64,000 nucleotides of DNA. Origin: Viola odorata. Its lineage: Eukaryota > Streptophyta > Magnoliopsida > Malpighiales > Violaceae. Below, piece by piece: positions 1-9,038 of this stretch; position 1 is the stretch's first letter, and each line of letters opens with the position of its first letter. Location: contig OY829545.1 of the NCBI GenBank assembly GCA_963691705.1, positions 58,927,179 to 58,991,178 on the forward strand. Direction: 5' to 3'. Below the pieces are notes generated by a model. It had not been told where the DNA came from, did not search any database, and saw nothing but the letters and a program-made list of their open reading frames with translations. Both the position numbers and the translations under genes were made by a program.

Positions 1-914
1 AGCCCAACTGAAAACTAGCCCGAGTGTTCACCAAGGGCTATCCATGTCCGATATCCTTAGATAGGGGTTTACTCTGTCATGAGGCGATATTTCCACAGAG
101 GGCTTGAGCTTTCTTTATTGTTCAAAGGCTGATCAATCCCAATGCGGAACGAGGGCTTAGATCCACAACTTTCCACTAACTCGGTCAAGTTCGTCCTTGT
201 TTCTTGTCAAAAAGACCTGTCTCCTCGAGACATTAAGAATTCTACTAGGAGGCCGCTGGGGCGCTCGTGATTCTGAAGGCTTTACTTTTATTCAGCGATA
301 CTGGCCCATTTGGCCTTTCAATAGGACTTATGAAGTCTCAGCTTTGTTTGAGTCATGGAAGGACCGTCAATAGGTCGCTTGCGATATCGTCGCGTATATT
401 CAACCAGGCCGTGCCAGGGGCTGGCATATATTTCGGGTCTATCGTCCCTCCAAGTGTTCTGCAAAGACACAGAGGAGATAGAAACTTATATAGAAGTTAG
501 CAAACTTTATACTTACAGAGGTTCGAGGTTACACGAGCCCAATTTTTCTTTTACGCTCGAGAAAACAGCGGTATCAGCGTGGCTTTATACCCTCAGCTTC
601 CTTATGATCAGCGCGGCTTCATACCACCAGACGCCTGTGATGTCATCGCGGTTTTACGCATCCAGGGCCACCTGCGACATCAACGCGGCCTTACACTGTG
701 GATACCGGCAACCTTATGGTTTTAGCGTCAGGGCTACCAGTGACACCGTGCCTTTCAACGTTTTTCAGACTCTGCCTCGTACTCCTTCCAGTATCTGTAT
801 CGTGAACGTCACCCGTCCTTTCCGTTCTACGCTTATCAATCCTCGAGGTTTTCGGGGTGGCTCGTCTTTTGAGGACCTCAATTTCTTTTCCCAAGGCCTC
901 CCTTCACTGGAGCC
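1..914. other. Noncoding, weakly repetitive flank of the antisense gene cluster
   Basis: No convincing gene. Between about 570 and 690 a short degenerate repeat resembling ATCAGCGCGGCTTCATAC occurs about four times. The first 15 bases, AGCCCAACTGAAAAC, recur exactly at 1506-1520, flanking the first antisense gene, which hints at an old duplication or repeated regulatory block. Confidence 0.45.
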
Positions 915-921
915 TATAAAT
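915..921 (+). promoter_or_regulatory. TATA-like box upstream of antisense gene A
   Basis: GCCTATAAATCGG lies 50 bp upstream of the ATG at 971. A start site about 30 bp downstream would leave a leader of only about 20-25 bases. It points along the + strand, opposite to Gag-Pol. Confidence 0.5.
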
Positions 922-970
922 CGGAGAGCTTTCTCCACCCACGTTCTCCTCATCTTTATCAGCTAGCATC

Positions 971-1348
971 ATGGATCATTTGACTAAGAATTTTCTTCTC
1001 TCCAAGGGTCATTCACTCAGGAACCTCAACGACGGTGACGTCGGTTTCCTGGAGAACATGCTGGTCAAGACTTCTGAGGATATTCTGGAGCTGCAAGGGA
1101 TGCTGACTCCGCTTTATTCCCGGCTGGGGGCCATTTCCCCGGAGGACTTCAGTCCTTTGGAGAGCGTATCAAAGCTGTCCGCCTCCATCGCTCGTATTCA
1201 GGTAGTAATCGCCATGCTGCAGCAGCGTAAGGACATGTTGGGGTGCTGCCTGAAGGGGATGAGGGCCACTTCCCATGATCTTGTCCTGGTCATGGATTCC
1301 TTGAGGGACCTTCCTGAGGTGCCCGAGGATACTGGTTTTGACACCTGA
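971..1348 (+). CDS. Antisense gene A: small unknown protein, 125 aa
   Basis: I do not recognise this protein. It starts MDHLTKNFLLSKGHS in a good context (ATCATGGA), is open for 125 codons and is mostly helical in appearance. A central amphipathic stretch (about residues 65-100, SASIARIQVVIAMLQQRKDM) could form a short coiled coil. It has no signal peptide, membrane segment or catalytic motif. It lies on the strand opposite Gag-Pol, first of four + strand genes, with a TATA-like box at 915. The following 470 bp are T-rich with possible poly(A) signals (AATAAATAAAT near 1420). It could instead be a remnant of a longer gene. Confidence 0.5.
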   Translation: MDHLTKNFLLSKGHSLRNLNDGDVGFLENMLVKTSEDILELQGMLTPLYSRLGAISPEDFSPLESVSKLSASIARIQVVIAMLQQRKDMLGCCLKGMRATSHDLVLVMDSLRDLPEVPEDTGFDT

Positions 1349-1739
1349 TAACGGTGGCTCCCTTTGGGCCTTTTTCTTTTCCTCTTGCCTTGTAATTGTA
1401 TCTTTCGGCCGGTAGGCCATAATAAATAAATCGTTTCAATCATTCCGCCTTGTAACTGTTCTTCTTCTTTACTGCGCTCTTTGTCATGTTCCAAGGAATA
1501 TTCTTAGCCCAACTGAAAACAGTCTTGCCATTGGGCGGTTTTTCGGTTGATTGTTCTGCCTTAACTCCGCGCCGTCCTCATTATAACAACTGATCAGCAG
1601 ATATTAGCATTATTCTTGATTTGCGCGAGATTTCAACAGGCATGACTGCAAATCTACATTTGCACTTCAGACTGTACACGTGCCAATCTTCAAGAGTCGG
1701 GTTGGAGGATCGAAGAGTCTCTTTTCTTCTTTTCCCGGC

Positions 1740-1747
1740 TATTTAAT
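1740..1747 (+). promoter_or_regulatory. TATA-like box upstream of antisense gene B
   Basis: GGCTATTTAATGAGG lies 83 bp before the ATG at 1823, followed by a T-rich leader. It is a weaker match than the boxes of the other three antisense genes. Confidence 0.35.
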
Positions 1748-1822
1748 GAGGCTTTTCCTCCTTCATTCTTATCCATTTCTTTCTCCTTTATTTTTCTTCA
1801 TTATAGATCCTCTGCGAGTCTC

Positions 1823-2281
1823 ATGGCTGATTCTTATTTGCTAGGTACGGCTTCGGGGAATTCACCGCCAACTCCTCCGACTACCCCTGACACAAATAAT
1901 CCTCCCCCATCGCCTCCTTGGAGGCCGGTTGTCCGCCGGTGAGGTCGCAAGAGGCGGAGGAAGGAAGTTGAACAATGAAGGAAGGAGGCTGCCAAGGCCT
2001 CTGAGTCATTTTTCGACTCTCTGGCTTCTCTGGCTAGGGAGGAGAAAAAATCGTTTCCTCTTTTGAGTGATTCGCCTCCGTGGGTTCCTTCTGCTGGTTC
2101 AGCCGTTGATGCAGTATCGCCAAGCGTTAAGGAGAAAATAACCGGGTCGACTACTGCCGCTAGAAAGAGGGTCGGTGAGTCTTCTCCCCCTGCTGTTGTG
2201 GATTCACCCTTCTGGGGTGGCGATGACGAAGAGGACGTAGTCTATTGCTACGGCATTACTTGGTCCGACGGTGAAGAGTAG
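1823..2281 (+). pseudogene. Antisense gene B: Pro-rich acidic protein broken by two TGA codons
   Basis: From the ATG at 1823 a single frame runs for 152 codons to a stop at 2279, interrupted by in-frame TGA at 1940 and 1976. The N-terminus is rich in Pro and Thr (SPPTPPTTPDTN), the middle is basic (RKRRRKE between the stops), and the C-terminus is acidic and ends WSDGEE. Both TGA codons sit where CGA (Arg) would suit the basic context, so C-to-T change at CpG sites is a likely cause. I know no family for it. The shared frame, its own TATA-like box and its place between genes A and C suggest a recently lost member of the cluster. Confidence 0.5.
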
Positions 2282-2552
2282 GGCCTAATCCTTCTTTTTG
2301 TAGATGCCGTATGGCCTTTCTCATAATAATGAATGATGGTTTTACTTCCTTTTCGCTTCTCATCGCTTACTTATTGTATCTTTCTGAGCGTTCCGGGTTA
2401 TCGCGGAAGCGTCCCTTTCGCTACGGTTAACCGCCTTCAACTTCTAATCGGTAACTGTTTTCTTTCGGAAGGCACAAATGACTATCCACGTGTCTTTTCC
2501 TGCTCTGTACGTGTTTCATTTTTACAGGCTGTCTCTTCTTTAGGCTTTCCTT

Positions 2553-2559
2553 TATAAGG
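2553..2559 (+). promoter_or_regulatory. TATA-like box upstream of antisense gene C
   Basis: CCTTTATAAGGAAATC lies about 190 bp before the ATG at 2748, with a pyrimidine-rich leader between them. Confidence 0.45.
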
Positions 2560-2747
2560 AAATCATCTCTCTCTTTTACTGCTTTTGTAAATATTTTGAG
2601 TTTCTGCACATTTTCTCTCTCTTCTGCACTTCTTTTCTTCGAGAGGTTTTACTGCGACCGCTCACTAGTGCCGGTGACCGGCTCACTGGCTTTTTACTCC
2701 AGGTATTTACTCCTTCTACCGTCGTAGATTTACTTTCCCTGTCCCTT

Positions 2748-4984
2748 ATGTCTTCAACTGTTGAAAACCCCATAGATCCTGAAGCTAGGAGAACTCGCAG
2801 CATATTCAATTGTAATGAGGTTTTGAGGGTTGAATTAGAGGAGAGTGGTATTACTTTTCCCCCGGGCTATCGCCCTTTTGTCTCTTTGAAGGACACTCGG
2901 CTGCCTGACGCCATGTGGGGAACATTCCGGTTAGTTTATTTCAAGATGTTTACTTACGGATTCCGTTTCCCACTCCATACTTCTCTGTTGAAACTGCTAG
3001 ACCATTACGACCTTAATCCCGTCCAGATTACTCCACCCTCTTGGTGTGGTATTTACGCTTTCCTTCGTTCATGCGAGATGAAGCGTATATTTGCTCCATC
3101 GCTTGATCTATTCCGCACGTTCTTTGTCTTGAGTTGTCGCAACTGCCTGGTAGATATTACCCCCAGATGGGATGATGTCATTGTGCAACTGTTCTGGCGG
3201 AACTTTCAAGGTTTTGAGGAACACTTAGATGACTGGAAGTCTGGCTTTTTCACCCTTCGTTTGCCGTCACGACTCTGGCGCGGGGGTTTCAATCGAAAAA
3301 TCAATAGTGGTGTTTGGAAAAGACCGGAAGCGCTGTCAAGCCAGGATGTTTCCAACGTTAGCGCCTTGTTAGAAATAGAAGGGTCTTTCCGTATTCGGGA
3401 GTTTGCTCGGTTCAGGCCCTTGTCAGAGTGCGTTGTGGGTGAGTTTCCTTTTTCTTCTTTATCGCTTCAATCTTCTTAATTTGCTAATATGTTTTGTTGG
3501 CAGGTAACGCTGAGAGTAGTTCTTCTGGGGAAAGTGACTCCCCTTTGAACGTAACACCTCTCCAGTCGCTGCCTCCTTCTCCTCCGCCTGAAAATTCCCG
3601 CCGCCCACCCATTCCGCCTGGAAGGGAAAGGACTAAAACCGTCACAACTCGCAGAGCCTCCACTCGACCTTCTTGTTTCCTTGAAAATTGGCTTCCGTCC
3701 CATGGCAAGAGGGTAGCTCAAGGCGATCCTGTGTTTGAGAAAATCGACAGCGATAGCGAGAGCATGGACACTGGTCCTGAATTACGTCATGCTACTATGG
3801 CTCAAAGGATGAAGCTTAGGTCGCGGAGGAATGATGACACGGCGGAATCGGCTGAGGACGATAGCGAAGAAATTGCAGAAGAGACGGAGCGTCTCGTAAA
3901 GAAGGTTCGCACAGAGAAAACTAACCCCCCAGTTCCCCCGTTGAAGGGAGTTAACGCGGTCCCCCCCGAGAATATTAACGCTTCTCATGTCGCGAGTACT
4001 TCGCAAGTGGTGAAAAATATCAAAGCTATCAGGGTACCTTCCGCCGTTCTTATCGAAAACAATGAGACCTCGGCAGCCGCGACCTCTCCTTTGTCATCGG
4101 GCCATCCTGCTTCCCCGATAGGTTCTTTTATCCCAGAGGCAACCCTACCGGTTTCGAATTTAAGCGTTCCTCCTGACCTTCTCCCACGGAAGCCTCCTCT
4201 TTTGTTTCTGTCTTCAATTTCGGGCGTTGGTGATTGCGCAAAAAGTTGTTCCCCTCCTTATATCGCCAACCTTTCTCCTCAGAGGTCCCAGGGCCCCACT
4301 GGATATCAGCTGGATTTGTCCTCTTTCGGCACTGACGGGCTTCGTGCCTTAGGAATATCGGATCCGTTATCGCGAGAAGAGCCCGTGGGTCCCCTAGTGG
4401 GACAGATGTTTACTTCTTCCAAGGACAGGGAAGAGTTTTTACAGCATGCTCCCGAGACACGACAGTCACACCTTATGAACGACATGCTGGCTAGCTTTCG
4501 GAAATTTCATTATTTTCTTGAAGACCAGCGTAACAAAACTCGACCCTCTTCGGATTTGCAGGATCAATTAGACGCGGCCTTGGCGAAGGCGAAGGAGCTA
4601 TCGCAGTTGCAAGAACAAACTCGGGCGGAGTTGGAGGATTGTCGCGCTGAACTTTCTCGGGAGAAGTCGAAGGGGAAAGCGAGAGCAGAGCTAATGGAGG
4701 CGGAACTGGTGGTGGCTGATAAGAAGAACGTATTCCTTCGGGAAGAGTTGTCATCTCGTGATGCCGATTTGGCCAAAGTTCCTTCGAGGATAGCTTGGTG
4801 GAAGAGTAAGACCATTGAGGTTTGTATCGCAGGATTTGTGGATCTCCATATCCGAGGCGCCGTCGATCCATTCATGTTGGCCGATTACGCTTCCCAAAAA
4901 ATTAAAGATCTTAGTGAAGGCGAAAGGGGTTTTCCTTCTTCTGGGGAAAAGCAAGGGAATGATGAGGCATGCGATGACTCTTAA
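2748..4984 (+). CDS. Antisense gene C: putative gypsy-type transposon (transposase_28-like) protein, spliced, about 723 aa
   Basis: Exon 1 is 2748-3438 and exon 2 is 3504-4984. The intron (GTGAGT...TTGGCAG, 65 bp) keeps the frame and interrupts a Gly codon. Residues about 55-228 form a globular domain (MFTYGFRFPL, CGIYAFLRSC, GGFNRKINSGVW) that I match to the plant 'putative gypsy type transposon' family (PF04195/transposase_28), known from Tat-lineage extra ORFs; its biochemical role is unknown. A long Ser/Pro-rich acidic linker with basic patches follows, then a conserved block (KFHYFLEDQ) and a coiled coil (about 580-652). It is clearly paralogous to gene D in domain order, length and first intron position. 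No break was found. The splice model is inferred from consensus sites and frame only. Confidence 0.75.
3439..3503 (+). other. Intron of antisense gene C
   Basis: Donor GTGAGT, T-rich body and acceptor TTGGCAG; 65 bp. Phase 1, located just after the ECV end of the conserved domain, at the same place as intron 1 of gene D. Confidence 0.7.
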
Positions 4985-5433
4985 TTGATCCATTGAAGAA
5001 CATTGCTATTTGTTTTCCATGTCTTGTAATAACGTCCTATCTCGAGGCGATATCGGTACCTTGCTCTTCGGGCGATATCTTATTTTATTTCGCTCTCTTG
5101 TACTGTCTTGAGAACTGTTCTTTTGTTCAACGCCGATTTGTATCATTTCCTTTCTTGTGATATCGCTTTTGCTTTTTATCAAAAAGTCACATCTACTTTC
5201 CAGAGCATTTAATGCTCGCGACCCTTCCGTCGGTGCGCGGGAAAAGTCATGATGGTGCAGACACACGTGTTCGTTTCTTCTGCCTCTCCACCTTAGCGTG
5301 TTTAGAAATTTTAACAAGATCGAAGCGCTTGTCGCGCTTCTTCTAGAGTCGTACTCATTGCTTGAGTCTTATCCCTCATGCCACTTCGACACAACGACTG
5401 CAGCATCCGTCGTTTCCTTTTAATTACTAGGGT
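4985..5433 (+). other. Intergenic spacer between antisense genes C and D
   Basis: No gene. The stretch is rich in GCGATAT/ATATCGC words (for example near 5047, 5071 and 5160) and ends in the promoter of gene D. Confidence 0.4.
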
Positions 5434-5440
5434 TATAAAC
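5434..5440 (+). promoter_or_regulatory. TATA-like box upstream of antisense gene D
   Basis: AGGGTTATAAACCCTC lies about 165 bp before the ATG at 5604. The TATA core is framed by a GGGTTTATAACCC-like palindrome. Confidence 0.5.
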
Positions 5441-5603
5441 CCTCTTTATTTCTTCCCTTTTCTTTTTCACTCCACTTTTTCATATTATCTCTTGGCCGTC
5501 TTGCCCTTCTCACCTCCGTTCAAGGCTTTCAAAGTTCTTTCCTTTCAAAGGTACTTCCCTTCCTTTCCCTCGTCTTCTTTATTTCTATTTCCTTAGTCCT
5601 GCC

Positions 5604-7934
5604 ATGGCAAAGACTCGTCGTTCTGAGTCAAAATCCATTGATGAGAAGAAAATGGATACCACGGTCAGTGTTATTACCACGGAGGCCCTTCTCCAGGAGC
5701 ATTTGGCTACTCACGGTGCCGTTATTCCTGACGGTTGCCAAGCTGTTGTTGCCCCTAGGTCAGTTCGTTTAAACAGCGTTCTGACCGGCAATCAAAGGGT
5801 GTTATATGCCCAGATGTTTCGCTACGGTTTCCGGCTCCCTATCGATTCTTTCGTCAAGGGTTTGCTTATTGCTGGCAATTTCAATCCTGCCCAGTTAGCC
5901 CCAAATGCATATTGCTGTGTTTATGCTTTTTTGGAACTCTGTAGATATAAGGGGATCACTTCCCCTTCTCTTTTGCTGCTTAGATCCCTTTTTAAATTGA
6001 TGAAGTGCCGGGGTGTGATAACCATATCGCCTCGTTTTGACGATGATTCTCTCAAGTATTTTACTTGGAAGTTGCTCCATATTGAGTCTTCTGTTGAGGC
6101 TTGGAAAAAGGAGTTCTTTCTGATAAATTTTCCTGACGCTCCTGGTCCCGAGTGGCGTTCTGGGTTCAACCAGGACGTCCAAGATGGCATTTGGAGTCGA
6201 CCAGGGACCCTTCCCGCTCGTGAACAAGGATGGTTAAACACCTTACTCCAACTGGAGATCAGCGTTCATATTCGACTCATGGCCTGCCGAATGGCCATTC
6301 AGGAGTGCGTTAGACGTGAGTATCGCGCTACCTTTCCCTTTCATCACTGATACTAATGCTGACGTTATTTTGTGATTTTGCAGCGACGGATCCTGATTAT
6401 AAACCGGAAAGCGTAAGAAGACGCTTAAGGAGAGCTCATAAAAGAGAAGAAAGGGAAAAGCTCGATTCAGAGGCCACTGATAATCCTTCTGAGCTTCCGG
6501 CTACTTCCGCGAATCTCGCTCAAGTATCCTCCTCCTCAGTTGGCGAAGGGGATACCGACATCCCTGAAGGTGTTCCCATCGTGACCATTGCTGCTCCCTC
6601 GTCTTCTCAGGCTCCTAAGGCCATTGCCAGAGGAAAAAAGAAGAAAAGAACACGGAGTATCGCCACTCTTACTCCTTCTCCCGACGCTGCGGGTTCTTCT
6701 GAGGCACCACCTTCCCTCAACACCGCTACCGTAAGCGTGTTGTGCCTCAATATCTTTCGTCATTTGATCTATTTTCCTTTTTCTCAATTCGTACTCCTTG
6801 CAGGAGGCCGTTGTAATTACTGCTTCCGCTCCTTCAGGCGATATGAATCTCACTTATGTGCTGAGGGGTTCCGCGAAGAGGGCCCGGATAGAAGGCGAGG
6901 ATGAGAACATACCCTCCTCTAACATTGCGGGGGAAGGTGGTTCCGTTAACGTTCCTAATTCCGCAGTGGTTCCTCCGGGTGGACATTCCGCGGAAGTTTT
7001 GGGGGACCTAGGAGGTGCGGACCCCTTTGGTGCTTCGCCCAGTTCCTTTGGTGGGCCTGTGCATCATTATTCCTCTTCTTTAGGCTATCAAGACGTCTTG
7101 CAGGACCTTTCGGGCTATCAGCCTCATGGTACCTTCCTGCCCCCGGGCAGTTCTTCTTCACAGGTTCGCGCCCCTGGTCCTCTGGCTTTCGTTCCCTCTA
7201 GCGTTCCTTGGCGGCAACGCTATAATGAAGCCGGAACCTCTTTCAATTTTGCGGCGGACCTTTGTCCATTGAACGGGCTCGGCGAAGTGACCCATCAGGT
7301 TGAGTTGTTCGACTTCCGTACCCGTGGTTTGGCAGCCATCGGGGGCGATGGTTCAGATGAGGTTTCTGCGCTGCTGGCTTCTCACATTCTGGCCTCATCT
7401 GCAGAACGGGAAGCTTTCCTTTCCCTGGCGGAAGATGACCAAGTGAACTCTTTCCGTGCTAGCCTTTTCTCCAATATGATGAAGTTTCACTACTGGGCGG
7501 AGGAGATGAAGCATCGGACTGTTTCCCTCCGTTCTGTTTTGGCGGAGCTGTCCAAGGAGCAAGATGAAAAGAAAAAGGTGTTGGCAGATCATTCCAAGAT
7601 ACTGCTGGCTCACCACGAGTTACAGAAACAGCATTCCGCTCTGGAAACGGCTTTGTCAGAGGAACAGGCCAAAGTGACTGCTTTGGAGAGTGAGAAGTCC
7701 TCTTTAGAAAAGGAGAAGGCAGCTTTGGCGGAAGAGTCAGTCGATATGGGCTGGTGGCATGCTGAACAGACCGCCCGTGTTCTAGTTAAGTGTTTCGAAG
7801 AAATTCATGGGGTGGATGCGTACAAGGGCGAAGATGTCGCGAAAGCCTTTCTACAAAGTTCTGCCCATATCAACGAGGCAGGCTATCGCCAAGCCAAGGC
7901 AGCGGGCTGGAAACGAAAAGACCCCGAGAGCTGA
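5604..7934 (+). CDS. Antisense gene D: putative gypsy-type transposon (transposase_28-like) protein, spliced, about 729 aa
   Basis: Exons 5604-6315, 6384-6730 and 6804-7934, with introns GTGAGT...TTTGCAG (68 bp) and GTAAGC...CTTGCAG (73 bp); both keep the frame. The start has a strong context (GCCATGGC). The N-terminal domain (about residues 60-235; MFRYGFRLPI, CCVYAFLELC, SGFNQDVQDGIW) matches gene C and the PF04195 family. Exon 2 opens with a basic cluster (RRRLRRAHKREER) and has a second one (GKKKKRTRS), both nuclear-signal-like. A Ser/Pro/Gly-rich linker leads to the block KFHYWAEEM and a Glu/Lys-rich coiled coil (about 593-663). It is intact. Its role in the element is unknown; nuclear localisation and self-association are inferences from the basic patches and coiled coil. 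Confidence 0.78.
6316..6383 (+). other. Intron 1 of antisense gene D
   Basis: Donor GTGAGT and acceptor TTTTGCAG, phase 1, directly after the ECV end of the conserved domain. The position is shared with gene C. Confidence 0.7.
6731..6803 (+). other. Intron 2 of antisense gene D
   Basis: Donor GTAAGC and acceptor CTCCTTGCAG, phase 0, with a T-rich body. The intact exon 3 frame resumes exactly at GAGGCC. Gene C has no equivalent intron. Confidence 0.65.
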
Positions 7935-8746
7935 TGTGTCGCGATATTTTGCCGTTCCCTCCAGCGATCAAATATCGCTTGGCTTTTGTCTTTTGCCTTT
8001 GCAGCATAAATATTTTGAACAGTAAATCTTTGTAAATCTTTGAGATGCCTTTAATATTTCTAGACAATCCCTTTATCGGTGTTCCTCTTTTATTTTTCTC
8101 ATCGCGAGACTTCTCTCGTCACTGAGGTTGCCTTATTCTCACGGTGCGTTTACTTTCTTGAGCAGATCCTTGGTATTTATACCAAGATGACCAAGATCTA
8201 TGTCAGTTTGGCCTTTCGATAAGCCTATCGGTATCATGACCACCGCTCCTTCCGCTGCTCAGAAGTATTCTGCACATTTCTAATTGTAGATCATCAATAA
8301 CAAAACGAAATTTGAGAGACGGTGATTACCCGTAGGAGCCTGTTTGCTGCCATCATTGGGCTTTATCACGGAACCCGTTTCGAATCGCGTTGTCCCTCGG
8401 CTCTATACTTCGCCAGGGATTACTCATCCGGTTACTAGCTGGAATTACGCGATCCTTCACGTTTCCCTTATCTCTCGTTCGGCCTTTCTAAGTGCCTCAT
8501 CTCGTGAGCTGTCGGATCTGGACGGCTTATCACAAGGCTAGGGAATTTTCACTTTTATAGGCGTTGTCCTCTCGTTTAGAACCGTGTCCTTACTTAACGG
8601 TTTAGCTGCACCAGCCCGACCGTTAAGATAGGATTCTTGTTTCTAAACAGAGTTTCTAACTCTTTGGGGCGTGTCTTGTTTTGATGTACCGTCTCCACGA
8701 GATCGGTTATCATTAAAGAACTTTTCACTCCCAAAGATACCGGGCA
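7935..8746. other. Noncoding spacer between gene D and the tandem repeat
   Basis: No gene recognised. A degenerate partial copy of the following 117-bp repeat is visible from about 8695. Confidence 0.4.
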
Positions 8747-8940
8747 GTGCCCTCACTTAGTGAGCCATCTGATCAAGATCGGTCATCACAAGGATAGGAC
8801 TTTTCACCCCCGGGGGCGTCAAGGATCTTTCAATCCGACGCTAATCAAGGATACACTGGGGTCGTGCCCTCACTTAGTGGGCCATCTGATCAAGACCGAC
8901 CATCATAAGGGTAGGACTTTTCACTCCCAGGGTACCCCCC
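8747..8940. repeat. Tandem repeat, about 117-bp unit
   Basis: A unit starting GTGCCCTCACTTAGTG occurs at 8747 and again at 8864. Both copies contain GCCATCTGATCAAGA and a GGACTTTTCAC block, and a third partial, more diverged copy precedes them. It lies just downstream of pol in the element's own orientation. Confidence 0.75.
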
Positions 8941-9038
8941 TTTTTATCTGCACAAAAGCAACCACAAACCCACGAAAACTCTCCTATTGAGCGTTAGCCA
9001 CGGTTAGGGTCGTTATAATCCAAATAGTGCAGATAAAA

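Noticed and set aside
355..966. 203-codon ORF before antisense gene A
   Set aside because: It spans degenerate repeats and the promoter of gene A, has no recognisable domain, and overlaps open frames on the other strand; probably chance.
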